DNA of 8,641 nucleotides from an uncultured Moraxella sp. (GTDB taxonomy: Bacteria > Pseudomonadota > Gammaproteobacteria > Pseudomonadales > Moraxellaceae), in NCBI GenBank assembly GCA_943908405.1, contig CALTTE010000076.1:1-8641 (forward strand), in the 5' to 3' direction. Positions 1 to 7,005 of the stretch are shown here, piece by piece. Position numbers and translations under genes: made by a program. Each line of letters opens with the position of its first letter. Position 1 is the stretch's first letter. Below the pieces are notes generated by a model. That model was not told where the DNA came from, did not search any database, and worked only from the letters and a program-made list of their open reading frames with translations.

Positions 1-194
1 ACAAAGGCATTGCGTGGGTTGCCGATGGTCAGCGGGGTTTGCCCTTTGGGCGAGCAATGATGCGACAAAGAATAGTGGATAAATTGGGCGAATACGGCGT
101 GGATTTTGTGCCGATTGAGGGTAGCCTTACACAACGCTTGGATTATGTTACCACCATTTTACTTGATAGCAAGTTACTTGATAACAAGCCATAG
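1..194 (+). CDS. NadR-like P-loop ATPase / nicotinamide riboside kinase-type protein, C-terminal end (5' truncated by window)
   Basis: An open frame enters from the left edge (first full codon at base 3) and ends at TAG 192-194, giving about 63 residues. The visible protein contains W-V-A-D-G-Q-R-G-L near its start and later F-V-P-I-E-G-S, then a spaced Arg and Val (T-Q-R-L-D-Y-V). From memory, the C-terminal ribosylnicotinamide kinase domain of E. coli NadR has the same layout: W-V-x-D-G-x-R-x-L, a helix, then an I-E-x-x-S strand and an R-x-x-x-V helix. I infer a NadR-type nucleotide-binding kinase or ATPase. The Walker A motif would lie outside the window, so neither the NMN adenylyltransferase part nor the regulatory part can be judged. 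The last ten codons before the final Pro are a 15-bp tandem duplication (LLDSK then LLDNK). The gene converges on the his operon and is probably unrelated to it. Another AAA-type ATPase with the same fold remains possible. Confidence 0.6.
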   Translation, partial: KGIAWVADGQRGLPFGRAMMRQRIVDKLGEYGVDFVPIEGSLTQRLDYVTTILLDSKLLDNKP

Positions 195-222
195 ATAACG
201 ACCCATAGATAATAACCCATAA
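159..222. repeat. Back-to-back short tandem duplications at the 3' end of the NadR-like gene
   Basis: Two tandem arrays abut. Bases 159-173 and 174-188 are 15-bp copies of TTACTTGATAGCAAG with one mismatch (G to A), and add five codons to the gene end. Bases 189-202 and 203-216 are 14-bp copies beginning CCATAGATAA, with a partial third copy at 217-222. The first 14-bp copy contains the stop codon TAG at 192-194. This is direct sequence observation. No function is implied. Confidence 0.85.
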
Positions 223-284
223 TCGCTTATGCAAAATCTCACACAAGGTTATTTAAGTCAAAACAGCCAATTAAATAAAATCCA
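195..284. other. Convergent intergenic spacer between NadR-like gene and hisIE
   Basis: This 90-base AT-rich spacer separates two converging genes. The only inverted repeat I see is an AT-only 8-bp arm pair, TTATTTAA at 249-256 and TTAAATAA at 271-278, with a 14-base loop. It has no GC and no clean U tract in either direction, so it is at best a weak bidirectional terminator. No promoter or small gene is evident. Confidence 0.5.
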
Positions 285-977
285 TCACCTTGAATGTCTT
301 TGTCTTAATACGCCAACAACATCTGTCCAAGACAGACCTGCATCAGCCAACAATACCATCAAATGATAAACCAAATCGGCGGATTCATTAACCAGCTCTT
401 CTTTATTATTTGTGGTAGCTGCCAATGCCACTTCCACCCCTTCTTCGCCCACTTTTTGGGCGATTCTTTTTGTCCCTTCAGCATACAATCTTACTGTATA
501 AGAGTGTTGCGTGCCATCAGATTTACGTTGGTAAATTAATTGCTCAAGTTTGTGCATAAACACCCAATCGCTATCAAAGGGCATTTGATAAAAACAACTG
601 TTCGCTCCTGTATGACAAGTCGCACCCATAGGTCTGGCAACAATCAATAACGCATCATTATCACAATCAAGACTCATTGCCAAGACCACTAAAAAATTGC
701 CTGATGTCTCGCCTTTTGTCCATAAGCGATTTTTACTGCGTGAAAAAAAGGTAACTTTGTTGTCTGTTAAAGTATGAGTCAATGCCTCTTGGTTCATATA
801 ACCAAGCATTAACACTTGTCCTATATCGCTTTGAACAACAACAGGCAATAACCCATTAACCTTGTGCCAATCAATGCGGTTAATATCAATACAATTATCA
901 ATGCCATTTTTATCAGCACCGTTTTTGTAAACATCATCTGTACCGCTTTCTAATTTCATTATTTTCGCCTTATCCAT
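285..977 (-). CDS. hisI: Bifunctional phosphoribosyl-AMP cyclohydrolase / phosphoribosyl-ATP pyrophosphatase HisIE
   Basis: This cytosolic enzyme catalyses the second and third steps of histidine synthesis: PR-ATP to PR-AMP plus pyrophosphate, then opening of the adenine ring to ProFAR. The cyclohydrolase domain spans about residues 36-130, with V-L-M-L-G-Y-M-N, the F-F-S-R-S-K-N-R-L-W-T-K-G-E-T-S-G block, and the metal-site residues D104, C105, D106, D108, C121 and C128. The pyrophosphatase domain spans about 143-230, with the acidic MazG-like motifs G-E-E-G-V-E-V (177-183) and E-S-A-D-L-V-Y-H (198-205). At 230 residues it is longer than E. coli HisI (203). The excess is an Asn/Asp-rich N-terminal extension of about 33 residues. 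The start at 977 is favoured because AAGGA at 984-988 lies 6 bases upstream. It is the last gene of the operon, 23 bases after hisF. The symbol hisIE is also used. Confidence 0.97.
   Translation of the reverse strand: MDKAKIMKLESGTDDVYKNGADKNGIDNCIDINRIDWHKVNGLLPVVVQSDIGQVLMLGYMNQEALTHTLTDNKVTFFSRSKNRLWTKGETSGNFLVVLAMSLDCDNDALLIVARPMGATCHTGANSCFYQMPFDSDWVFMHKLEQLIYQRKSDGTQHSYTVRLYAEGTKRIAQKVGEEGVEVALAATTNNKEELVNESADLVYHLMVLLADAGLSWTDVVGVLRQRHSR
870..926 (-). repeat. Degenerate five-residue tandem repeat in the HisIE N-terminal extension
   Basis: Residues 18-36 of HisIE read KNGAD, KNGID, NCID, INRID. The first two units are adjacent 15-bp segments (912-926 and 897-911) identical at 11 of 15 positions. 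The later units keep the ID ending with slight length drift. The stretch lies just before the conserved W-H-K that opens the cyclohydrolase domain, and accounts for much of the extra length over E. coli HisI. Confidence 0.6.
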
Positions 978-1000
978 TATAAATCCTTAAAATATAACCA

Positions 1001-1771
1001 TCAACGCACCACAACCGACCGCGACGCAAGATACGACTTAAGATCGGCAACATCAACCAATCCTTGATGAAAGACGCTCGCCGCTAATGCCCCATCAACC
1101 AAAGCACGCTCAAAAACATCATAAAAATGACTCATCTTACCTGCCCCACCAGAAGCAATCAACGGCACTTGGCACACAGCACGTACTTTTTGCAACTGAC
1201 TGATGTCATAACCGTTACGCATACCATCTTGGTTCATCGTATTTAATACAATCTCTCCTGCACCCAATCGCTGAACTTCCTTAACCCAATCAATGAGTTG
1301 CCAATGAGTTTGACGAATGCGATTTTCATCGCCTGTATACTGTTTCACCCAATAAATGCCTGTATCATTATCAAGCCAACTATCAATACCCACTACCACC
1401 GCTTGCACCCCAAAGCGATTTGCCAAACGAGTAATTAGACTAGGGTCTGCCAAAGCAGGGGAATTAATTGAGATTTTATCCGCACCAAAACCAAACAATC
1501 GCTCAGCATCATCAAGTGTTCTTATGCCCCCTGCCACACAAAAAGGAATATCAATCACTGTTGCAACTTGCCAAACCCAATCTTTATCTACCGTTCTGCC
1601 GTCCGATGAAGCACTAATATCATAAAAAACCAGCTCATCAATGCCCGCATCGCTGTATCGCTTAGCCAATGCCACAATATCACCCACATACTGATGATTG
1701 CGAAATTGCACTCCTTTGACAACCTGACCATCATAAACATCCAAGCACGCTATAATACGTTTTGCTAACAT
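1001..1771 (-). CDS. hisF: Imidazole glycerol phosphate synthase, cyclase subunit HisF
   Basis: HisF is a (beta/alpha)8-barrel cyclase. It uses ammonia from HisH to turn PRFAR into imidazole glycerol phosphate and AICAR. The 256-residue length is standard. The two catalytic aspartates fall at D11 (A-C-L-D-V) and D130 (V-V-G-I-D-S), exactly the usual numbering. Phosphate-binding loops are visible as V-A-G-G-I-R (79-84) and A-S-G-G-A-G near residue 210. The start is strongly supported by AAGGAG at 1777-1782, 5 bases before the ATG. A 104-base spacer separates it from hisA upstream, and a 23-base gap leads to hisIE. HisF and HisA are known ancient paralogues, which explains their shared barrel motifs. 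Confidence 0.98.
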   Translation of the reverse strand: MLAKRIIACLDVYDGQVVKGVQFRNHQYVGDIVALAKRYSDAGIDELVFYDISASSDGRTVDKDWVWQVATVIDIPFCVAGGIRTLDDAERLFGFGADKISINSPALADPSLITRLANRFGVQAVVVGIDSWLDNDTGIYWVKQYTGDENRIRQTHWQLIDWVKEVQRLGAGEIVLNTMNQDGMRNGYDISQLQKVRAVCQVPLIASGGAGKMSHFYDVFERALVDGALAASVFHQGLVDVADLKSYLASRSVVVR

Positions 1772-1860
1772 TATCTCTCCTTTTTGCTCAGTTTTGTCTG
1801 CGACTTTTTATTCTCATGCCTATTACGCTTGCCAACTTGTTACACTTACCAAGCAACCAC

Positions 1861-1890
1861 TTATGACACAGTCGCTTATGACACAGTCGC
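1861..1890. repeat. Perfect 15-bp tandem duplication spanning the hisA stop codon
   Basis: TTATGACACAGTCGC occurs at 1861-1875 and again at 1876-1890 with no mismatch. On the coding strand the upstream copy spells the last four codons of hisA plus its stop (A-T-V-S-stop). The second copy repeats the same five codons, including another TAA, in the same frame just downstream. This is direct sequence observation. Confidence 0.95.
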
Positions 1891-2616
1891 TAATGCCGTT
1901 TGCAAATCAAATCTATTTTCAAGCAAAGCACGTCCAACAATCACCCCAAAAACACCCGAATTTTTTAATCGTTGAAGGTCTGTCAGCGAACCAATACCGC
2001 CTGAAGCCTGAATGTTGATATGACCAAACTGCTGACAAAGTGTCTCATATAACGCAACATTACAGCCCGCCAATGTACCATCACAGGCAATATCGGTACA
2101 CAAAACCCATTGTAACCCTACTTGACTATAATCTTCGATCAACTGCTCCAAAGTTAAAGCACTGGTTTGTTGCCAGCCTTTGATGGCTACCCAGTTTTGA
2201 CCTGCTTTGATTCGCACATCCAACGCCAACACAAATTTATCCGCCCCATATTTATCAAACCAACCTTTGACAACCAAAGGCTCACTCACCGCCTTAGAAC
2301 CAATCACCACTCGCTTTGCCCCCGCCAAAAGCAAGGCTTTGACCTCACTTTCATCACGAATACCCCCGCCAACTTGAATATCACACTGAGTCTGTCTAAC
2401 CAAACGCTCAATCAATGCCACTTGTCGGTTTTTGGGATTTTTTGCTCCTGTTAAATCCACCAAATGCAACAGTGTCGCCCCCTGCTTGACATACATAGCA
2501 AGCTGTTGTTCTGGGACAATGGGGTATGATTTTTGTCGTTCATAATCGCCTTGATTTAATCGCACCACCGCTCCATCAATTAAATCAAGTGCAGGAATAA
2601 CCGTCATTGAGCTCAT
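1876..2616 (-). CDS. hisA: ProFAR isomerase HisA
   Basis: The full name is 1-(5-phosphoribosyl)-5-[(5-phosphoribosylamino)methylideneamino]imidazole-4-carboxamide isomerase. It performs the Amadori rearrangement of ProFAR to PRFAR on a (beta/alpha)8 barrel. At 246 residues it is normal for the family (E. coli 245). The motif I-P-A-L-D-L-I-D-G gives the catalytic base D11 and L-A-L-D-V gives the catalytic acid D133. Phosphate-binding segments Q-V-G-G-G-I-R (81-87) and A-S-G-G-I-G-S (204-210) are present. The ATG at 2616 is preferred over the internal Met4 because AAGGA at 2624-2628 stands 7 bases upstream. The C terminus is embedded in a 15-bp tandem duplication that also copies the stop codon. 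It follows hisH after an unusually long spacer. Confidence 0.98.
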   Translation of the reverse strand: MSSMTVIPALDLIDGAVVRLNQGDYERQKSYPIVPEQQLAMYVKQGATLLHLVDLTGAKNPKNRQVALIERLVRQTQCDIQVGGGIRDESEVKALLLAGAKRVVIGSKAVSEPLVVKGWFDKYGADKFVLALDVRIKAGQNWVAIKGWQQTSALTLEQLIEDYSQVGLQWVLCTDIACDGTLAGCNVALYETLCQQFGHINIQASGGIGSLTDLQRLKNSGVFGVIVGRALLENRFDLQTALATVS

Positions 2617-2809
2617 TATTTTTTCCTTAGTTGTTCGTTATTATTAGTTGTTCAGTTATCAATGATTGAATTACTAGCCTAATCTATCAAATACTGACTG
2701 TTAATCATTTAAAGATTTTTAATAATCAAATGGTTACCACTTCAACGGTTTACATCAACGGTTTATACCTTTAATTACTTTTTACACCTTTAATTACTTT
2801 CAAAAAATT
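2617..2809. other. AT-rich hisH-hisA intercistronic spacer built of short tandem duplications
   Basis: This 193-base gap lies inside an otherwise compact operon. I find no open frame of interest, no GC-rich hairpin and no convincing promoter. It contains three short duplications: TTAGTTGTTC at 2627-2636 and 2644-2653 (period 17), TCAACGGTTTACA at 2742-2754 repeated at 2755-2767 with one mismatch (period 13), and TTATACCTTTAATTACTTT at 2763-2781 repeated at 2782-2800 with one mismatch (period 19). The last two arrays overlap by a few bases. The hisA ribosome-binding site at 2624-2628 borders the first array. Confidence 0.75.
2742..2800. repeat. Two adjoining tandem duplications (periods 13 and 19) downstream of hisH
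   Basis: Period-13 copies occupy 2742-2754 and 2755-2767. Period-19 copies occupy 2763-2781 and 2782-2800. Each pair differs at a single base. The shared core of the second pair, ACCTTTAATTACTTT, is identical at 2767-2781 and 2786-2800. The array ends about ten bases before the hisH stop. Confidence 0.9.
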
Positions 2810-3397
2810 TTAATTGTTTTCAATAAAATTTTGCAATAATCTCGCCCCAATTTTACCTGACTTTTCTGGGTGAAACTGCATTCCATAAAAATTATCACGC
2901 CCAATCACCGCTGAAAACCGTTCGCCATATTCACAACTAGCCAACGTATCTTCGCTAATTGCCATTGCATAGCTATGTACAAAATACACATAACTGCCCT
3001 GCTTAATGCCCTCAAATAATGGATGATCAACAAAATCAATACGATTCCAACCCATATGTGGCAATGGCTTATTGGTCTTAATTTTTTTGCTGTGATTATT
3101 AAAAATGCCCAATCCTGACAAATCACCCTCTTCTGAGGATTTTCCCATCAGTTGCATACCCAAACAAATGCCCAATACAGGCTGACTAAGCCTAGGCAAA
3201 CAATCCAACAGCCCACGCTGACCCAATGAAACCATCGCACTGTCTATCGTACCAACACCCGGCAAAATAATTTTTTGTGCCGCAACAATTTGTGCGTTAT
3301 CATCACTAATGACGGCTTTATAACCCAAACGTTGCAAGGCAAACTGCACCGATGCCAAATTGGCACAGCCTGTATTAACAATCACTACCTTAGTCAT
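2810..3397 (-). CDS. hisH: Imidazole glycerol phosphate synthase, glutaminase subunit HisH
   Basis: HisH is a class I glutamine amidotransferase. It hydrolyses glutamine and channels ammonia to HisF. Counting from ATG 3397, the nucleophile is C78 in G-I-C-L-G-M-Q, and the rest of the triad is H176 and E178 in Q-F-H-P-E-K-S. The oxyanion-strand motif L-P-G-V-G-T is at 45-50. The length of 195 residues matches the family. The frame can also begin at an adjacent GTG (3400-3398). I chose the ATG because AAGGGG at 3405-3410 is 7 bases away from it but only 4 from the GTG. The hisB stop TGA (3399-3397) overlaps this ATG by one base (TGATG), so translational coupling to hisB is likely. Confidence 0.97.
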   Translation of the reverse strand: MTKVVIVNTGCANLASVQFALQRLGYKAVISDDNAQIVAAQKIILPGVGTIDSAMVSLGQRGLLDCLPRLSQPVLGICLGMQLMGKSSEEGDLSGLGIFNNHSKKIKTNKPLPHMGWNRIDFVDHPLFEGIKQGSYVYFVHSYAMAISEDTLASCEYGERFSAVIGRDNFYGMQFHPEKSGKIGARLLQNFIENN

Positions 3398-4491
3398 CAC
3401 AATACCCCTTTGCTACTTGGCAGTTCATCACCTTGTTGTCTGATGGCTTGGCGTAAAGCCCGCCCAAAGACTTTAAATAAACTTTCTACTTTATGATGGT
3501 CATTGTTACCTTTGACGGACAAATGCACTGTTGCCATCATACCAAAAGCCAATGAACCAAAAAAATGCTCGGTCATCTCTGTGGGAAAATCACCCACCTT
3601 GTCACGACGAAATTTGCCTTTGAATTTAATAAAAGGGCGACCTGACAAATCCAACTGGCAACTGGCACAGCTTTCATCCATCGGCAATACAAAACCAAAC
3701 CGCCCAATGCCTCTTTTATCACCCAATGCCTCTTTTAGTGCTTGCCCCAAAGCAATTGCCGTATCCTCAATGCTATGATGCTCATCAATCCACAAATCGC
3801 CTTGACAATTCAAAATCATCTTAAAGCCAGCGTGGGTGGCAATTTGGTCAAGCATATGATCAAAAAAACCAATGCCCGTATGAATCTCATTAACGCCTGC
3901 TTTATCTAGCCATACCTGTACATTGATGTTCGTTTCTTTGGTTTGTCGCACAATATGACTGTAACGCATCAATTCATTGTTCTTGTTGTTCATTGTAGCA
4001 TCAGCAAGCAATTTTTCGGTTAATAACCGCCAATTTAACTTATCGTCATCATACAACAAGCCTGTAATGCCAAGATTTTCTGCCAATTGCATATCGCTTG
4101 CTCTATCGCCAATAACAAAACTGCGTTGCAAATCAAACCATTGCCCATCAATATATCGCTGTAATAACGCCACTTTGGGCTTACGACAATTGCAATCATC
4201 ACTGTCAAAATGCGGACAAATCAGCACCTCATCAAAATGTATGCCTTGCGATATAAATAATTGCATCATCGCCTGATGTGGTTTATCAAATGCCTCTTGC
4301 GGAAAACTTGGTGTACCCAGCCCATCTTGATTACTCACCATCACCAAACGATAATATTGCTGTAATTGCAATAATGCAGGTATCACCTCCGCTTTAAAAC
4401 GCAACTTCTCCAAGCTGTCCACCTGAAAATCATCTGCTGGCTCATCAATCAATGTACCATCTCGGTCTATAAATAACGTTGGTTTCATCAT
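3397..4491 (-). CDS. hisB: Bifunctional histidinol-phosphatase / imidazoleglycerol-phosphate dehydratase HisB
   Basis: HisB catalyses two non-consecutive steps: dehydration of imidazole glycerol phosphate, and later dephosphorylation of histidinol phosphate. The N-terminal HAD phosphatase covers about residues 1-165, with the D9-x-D11 nucleophile motif (F-I-D-R-D-G-T-L), a structural zinc loop C92, H94, C100, C102, and the G-D-R-x-x-D motif near 128-133. A short Asn-rich linker (M-N-N-K-N-N-E, 167-173) leads into the dehydratase from about 176. Its metal-ligand motifs are D-E-H-H-S-I-E-D (236-243) and D-H-H-K-V-E-S (331-337), and it ends in the typical S-S-K-G-V-L. At 364 residues it is slightly longer than E. 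coli HisB (355). The ATG follows the hisC stop directly. A second ATG at 4488, one codon in, has better spacing from AGGA and may be the real start. The fused form is typical of enterics and their relatives. Confidence 0.97.
   Translation of the reverse strand: MMKPTLFIDRDGTLIDEPADDFQVDSLEKLRFKAEVIPALLQLQQYYRLVMVSNQDGLGTPSFPQEAFDKPHQAMMQLFISQGIHFDEVLICPHFDSDDCNCRKPKVALLQRYIDGQWFDLQRSFVIGDRASDMQLAENLGITGLLYDDDKLNWRLLTEKLLADATMNNKNNELMRYSHIVRQTKETNINVQVWLDKAGVNEIHTGIGFFDHMLDQIATHAGFKMILNCQGDLWIDEHHSIEDTAIALGQALKEALGDKRGIGRFGFVLPMDESCASCQLDLSGRPFIKFKGKFRRDKVGDFPTEMTEHFFGSLAFGMMATVHLSVKGNNDHHKVESLFKVFGRALRQAIRQQGDELPSSKGVL
3703..3737. repeat. 16-bp perfect direct repeat inside hisB read in two frames
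   Basis: CCCAATGCCTCTTTTA occurs at 3703-3718 and 3722-3737, a period of 19. Since 19 is not a multiple of three, the copies are translated differently: the upstream coding copy gives L-K-E-A-L-G and the next gives D-K-R-G-I-G-R (about residues 252-264). Both peptides match conserved positions of the dehydratase domain, so the frame is intact. Confidence 0.9.
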
Positions 4492-5583
4492 TCATCCTTT
4501 AATTTGACTATTGAATGTTTTTGGTTTGTTTAATGCTTTTAGCGCCTTAATCACACAATCATTATGCGATTTTGACCCAATCGTGATACGAATACAATTA
4601 TTACACAAATGATGCTGATTTCTTAAAATAATGCCCAATTGCCACAAGGCATCAAAAATCGCTGGCCCATCTTCAAACTCCACCAACACAAAATTTGTCA
4701 TAGAATCTATCACACTAACCACTTGTGGCAACTGCTTTAATTGACGTACAAATTCATTTTTTTCATCCAATAGCTTTGCAACATTGGCGTGCATTTGATG
4801 AATGGCTGATGAAGACAAAGCCAAATTGGCGATGACCGCACTTGGCGTTGGTATGGGATAAGGAGCAATGATTGTTTGCAATAATTTAATAATTGGTGGA
4901 TTTGCCAACACAAAACCCACACGAATGCCCGCCAAAGCAAACGCCTTGGACAAGGTACGAATGATGACCAAATGTTCAAATTGTGCTAAATATTTTGCCA
5001 TAGTTTGCTCACCGCAAAACTCAATATAAGCCTCATCAATCACCACAATGGCACGTTTGGCGGTGATGTTGAGTAGCTCAATAATCTGCTCGGTAACACA
5101 AGTACCTGTTGGGTTATTGGGATTGCACACAAAAACCACTTTGACCCCATCTAATGCACGAGCAATGGCGGGTATATCCAAACAATGCGTGGTAGTCAAG
5201 GCAATGCTTTTGGTGGCAATGCCAAGCGTATCGGCACTGATTTTATACATACCATAGGTCGGTGGACAACAAAGTATCGCCTCATTGTTCTCACAAAAGC
5301 CACGAATCACAAGCTCAATGCCTTCATCGCCCCCTCTGGTAACCAAAACGCATTCTGGCAAGACATTGGCATAATCAGCATAACGCTTGATAAGCATTTC
5401 TGGTTGTGGCTCAGGATAGCGGTTTAAAGCTGCTGTTTGTAATTCTGACGCCCAATACACATCATCATTTTGGGTGGGATACTCATTGGCATTCAACCAA
5501 ATCGTACCAACACCGCCAATTTTTCTTGCCGACAAATAAGGTTTGAGCGACTGGATGGTTTTTCTTGCCAAATAAATTGCCAT
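4492..5583 (-). CDS. hisC: Histidinol-phosphate aminotransferase HisC
   Basis: HisC is a PLP-dependent fold-type I aminotransferase. It converts imidazole acetol phosphate and glutamate to histidinol phosphate and 2-oxoglutarate. At 363 residues it is close to E. coli HisC (356). The Schiff-base lysine is K213 in T-L-S-K-A-F-A-L-A-G-I-R, with R221 nearby for cofactor phosphate. N156 (C-N-P-N-N-P-T-G), D183 and Y186 (V-I-D-E-A-Y) contact the cofactor, and R332 (I-R-I-T-I-G) is the expected carboxylate-binding arginine. The ATG at 5583 has AGAAGG at 5590-5595, 6 bases upstream. The stop codon abuts the hisB ATG without a gap and the hisB ribosome-binding site lies inside the hisC end, which suggests coupled translation. 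It follows hisD after a 120-base spacer. Confidence 0.98.
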   Translation of the reverse strand: MAIYLARKTIQSLKPYLSARKIGGVGTIWLNANEYPTQNDDVYWASELQTAALNRYPEPQPEMLIKRYADYANVLPECVLVTRGGDEGIELVIRGFCENNEAILCCPPTYGMYKISADTLGIATKSIALTTTHCLDIPAIARALDGVKVVFVCNPNNPTGTCVTEQIIELLNITAKRAIVVIDEAYIEFCGEQTMAKYLAQFEHLVIIRTLSKAFALAGIRVGFVLANPPIIKLLQTIIAPYPIPTPSAVIANLALSSSAIHQMHANVAKLLDEKNEFVRQLKQLPQVVSVIDSMTNFVLVEFEDGPAIFDALWQLGIILRNQHHLCNNCIRITIGSKSHNDCVIKALKALNKPKTFNSQIKG

Positions 5584-5617
5584 ATCGTACCTTCTGATGG
5601 TAAATTAAATTGATGAT

Positions 5618-5709
5618 AATAAACTTTTGGTGGCAATAAACTTACTGGTTGCGTTACGAATTCAGCTATTCATTGCTTGTATTATTGTATGATTGGGCTT
5701 GTATTATTG
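5618..5709. repeat. Short tandem duplications in the hisD-hisC spacer, including the hisD stop
   Basis: GCTTGTATTATTG is perfectly repeated at 5675-5687 and 5697-5709 (period 22). The right-hand copy contains the last hisD codon and the TAA stop at 5704-5706. A second, shorter repeat, AATAAACTT, lies at 5618-5626 and 5635-5643 (period 17), with similar but diverged following bases. The 120-base spacer (5584-5703) shows no hairpin terminator or open frame I would annotate. Confidence 0.8.
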
Positions 5710-7005
5710 GATTGCGTTGTTATTGATTCGTACTGCAACCGCTTGATGATGTGCCATTAACTGCTCTTTTTTTGCCATACACATCACATAAGGAGCAAGC
5801 GACAAAAAGCCTTCTTCGCTTAATTCTTGTACCGTCATTCGCTTATAAAAGTCTGCCAATCCCAGCCCAGAATAACTACGAGCATAACCATACGTAGGCA
5901 AAACGTGATTGGTACCACTGGCATAATCCCCCATACTTTCGGGTGAATATTTGCCCAAAAAAACAGAGCCTGCGTGATAAATGTTTGGTAAAATTCGCCT
6001 TGGGTTATCCGTTTGAATAATCAGATGTTCTGGTGCATAGGCATTGCTAACCTCAATACATTGGCTCTCATCTTCTGTGATAATGATGCGGCAATGCTGT
6101 AATGACTGCTCAATGATATCCGCTCTAGGCAATGCCAAATAACTGTCTTGTATCTCATCACAAACCTGTTTGGCAAGACACTCACTGGAACTCACCAAAA
6201 CAACTTGACTGTCTGCTCCGTGTTCTGCTTGCGACAACAAATCACTGGCAACAAATTTAGCATTAGCACTGTCATCAGCAATAATCAACAATTCAGATGG
6301 GCCTGCAGGCATATCAATTGCCACGCCATCAATTGCCACCTGTTTTTTTGCTTCAGTAACAAAGGCATTGCCTGGACCAAATATTTTATCTACTTTTTGC
6401 ACCGTTTTTGTGCCATACGCCATCGCAAAAATCGCCCCAGCACCGCCAATTTCATAAATACAATCTACTCCACACAGCCGAGCGGCATACAAAATCTCAT
6501 CACAAATCGGAGCGGGTGAACACAAACTAATATGACGACACTTGGCAATTTTTGCAGGAATCGCCAACATCAACACTGTAGAAAACAAAGGAGCATTACC
6601 ACCAGGCACATACAAACCAATGCGATCTATTGGTCGGGTAAGCACTTGGCATCGTACCCCTGATTGAATCTCAACATCAATTTCTGGTGGCTGTTGATTG
6701 CAATGAAACGCCCAAATATTATTATACGCCTGTTGTATCGCCACCTTTAAATCATCATCAACATTACAAGAGGCTCGCTCAATACGTTCATTATCCACCA
6801 GCAAATTGGTCAAATCCACACCATCGTATTGTTTGGCAAATTCAATCAACGCCTCATCACCTTTATTTTGTATCTGTTGCTTGATAGTAGCCACAGTCAT
6901 AGCAATGTCCATCACGTTTTTTTGGACAGGACGCATCAATACTTGGGCTTGCTCATCTTTATTCAAACGATGCCAGTATATCAAAGGCATTGATAAATTG
7001 TTCAT
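5704..7005 (-). CDS. hisD: Histidinol dehydrogenase HisD
   Basis: HisD is a zinc-dependent, NAD-linked four-electron dehydrogenase. It oxidises L-histidinol to L-histidine through histidinal, the last two steps of the pathway. Counting from ATG 7005, the zinc ligands fall at Q259, H262, D360 and H419 and the catalytic pair at E326-H327 (Y-A-P-E-H-L), the same numbers as in E. coli HisD. The signature G-P-G-N-A-F-V-T-E-A-K (210-220) and the P-A-G-P-S-E-L segment are present. The length is 433 residues. The frame can also open one codon earlier at GTG (7008-7006). I prefer the ATG because GGAG at 7013-7016 is 7 bases from it but 4 from the GTG, and because of the residue numbering. It is separated from hisG by an AT-rich repeat-bearing spacer. 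Confidence 0.98.
   Translation of the reverse strand: MNNLSMPLIYWHRLNKDEQAQVLMRPVQKNVMDIAMTVATIKQQIQNKGDEALIEFAKQYDGVDLTNLLVDNERIERASCNVDDDLKVAIQQAYNNIWAFHCNQQPPEIDVEIQSGVRCQVLTRPIDRIGLYVPGGNAPLFSTVLMLAIPAKIAKCRHISLCSPAPICDEILYAARLCGVDCIYEIGGAGAIFAMAYGTKTVQKVDKIFGPGNAFVTEAKKQVAIDGVAIDMPAGPSELLIIADDSANAKFVASDLLSQAEHGADSQVVLVSSSECLAKQVCDEIQDSYLALPRADIIEQSLQHCRIIITEDESQCIEVSNAYAPEHLIIQTDNPRRILPNIYHAGSVFLGKYSPESMGDYASGTNHVLPTYGYARSYSGLGLADFYKRMTVQELSEEGFLSLAPYVMCMAKKEQLMAHHQAVAVRINNNAIQ

Noticed and set aside
249..278. Inverted repeat TTATTTAA / TTAAATAA as a terminator for hisIE or the NadR-like gene
   Set aside because: The stem is AT-only with a 14-base loop and no U tract, too weak to call a terminator.
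1356..1625. Plus-strand open frame of 89 codons antisense to hisF
   Set aside because: It lies wholly inside hisF, shows no family motifs, and is a shadow of a well-supported gene.
1784..2018. Two overlapping plus-strand frames over the hisA 3' end
   Set aside because: Their MTQSL repeat comes only from translating the 15-bp duplication in another frame. There is no ribosome-binding site or recognisable domain.
2617..2809. Possible internal promoter for hisA
   Set aside because: Candidate -35 and -10 words in this AT-rich spacer have wrong spacing or poor matches. None stands out from background.
4834..4842. ACCGCACTT, the reverse complement of the Haemophilus uptake signal core AAGTGCGGT, inside hisC
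   Set aside because: There is a single copy in 8.6 kb, without the expected AT-rich flanks, in a coding stretch that explains it. A Haemophilus-like genome should show several copies.
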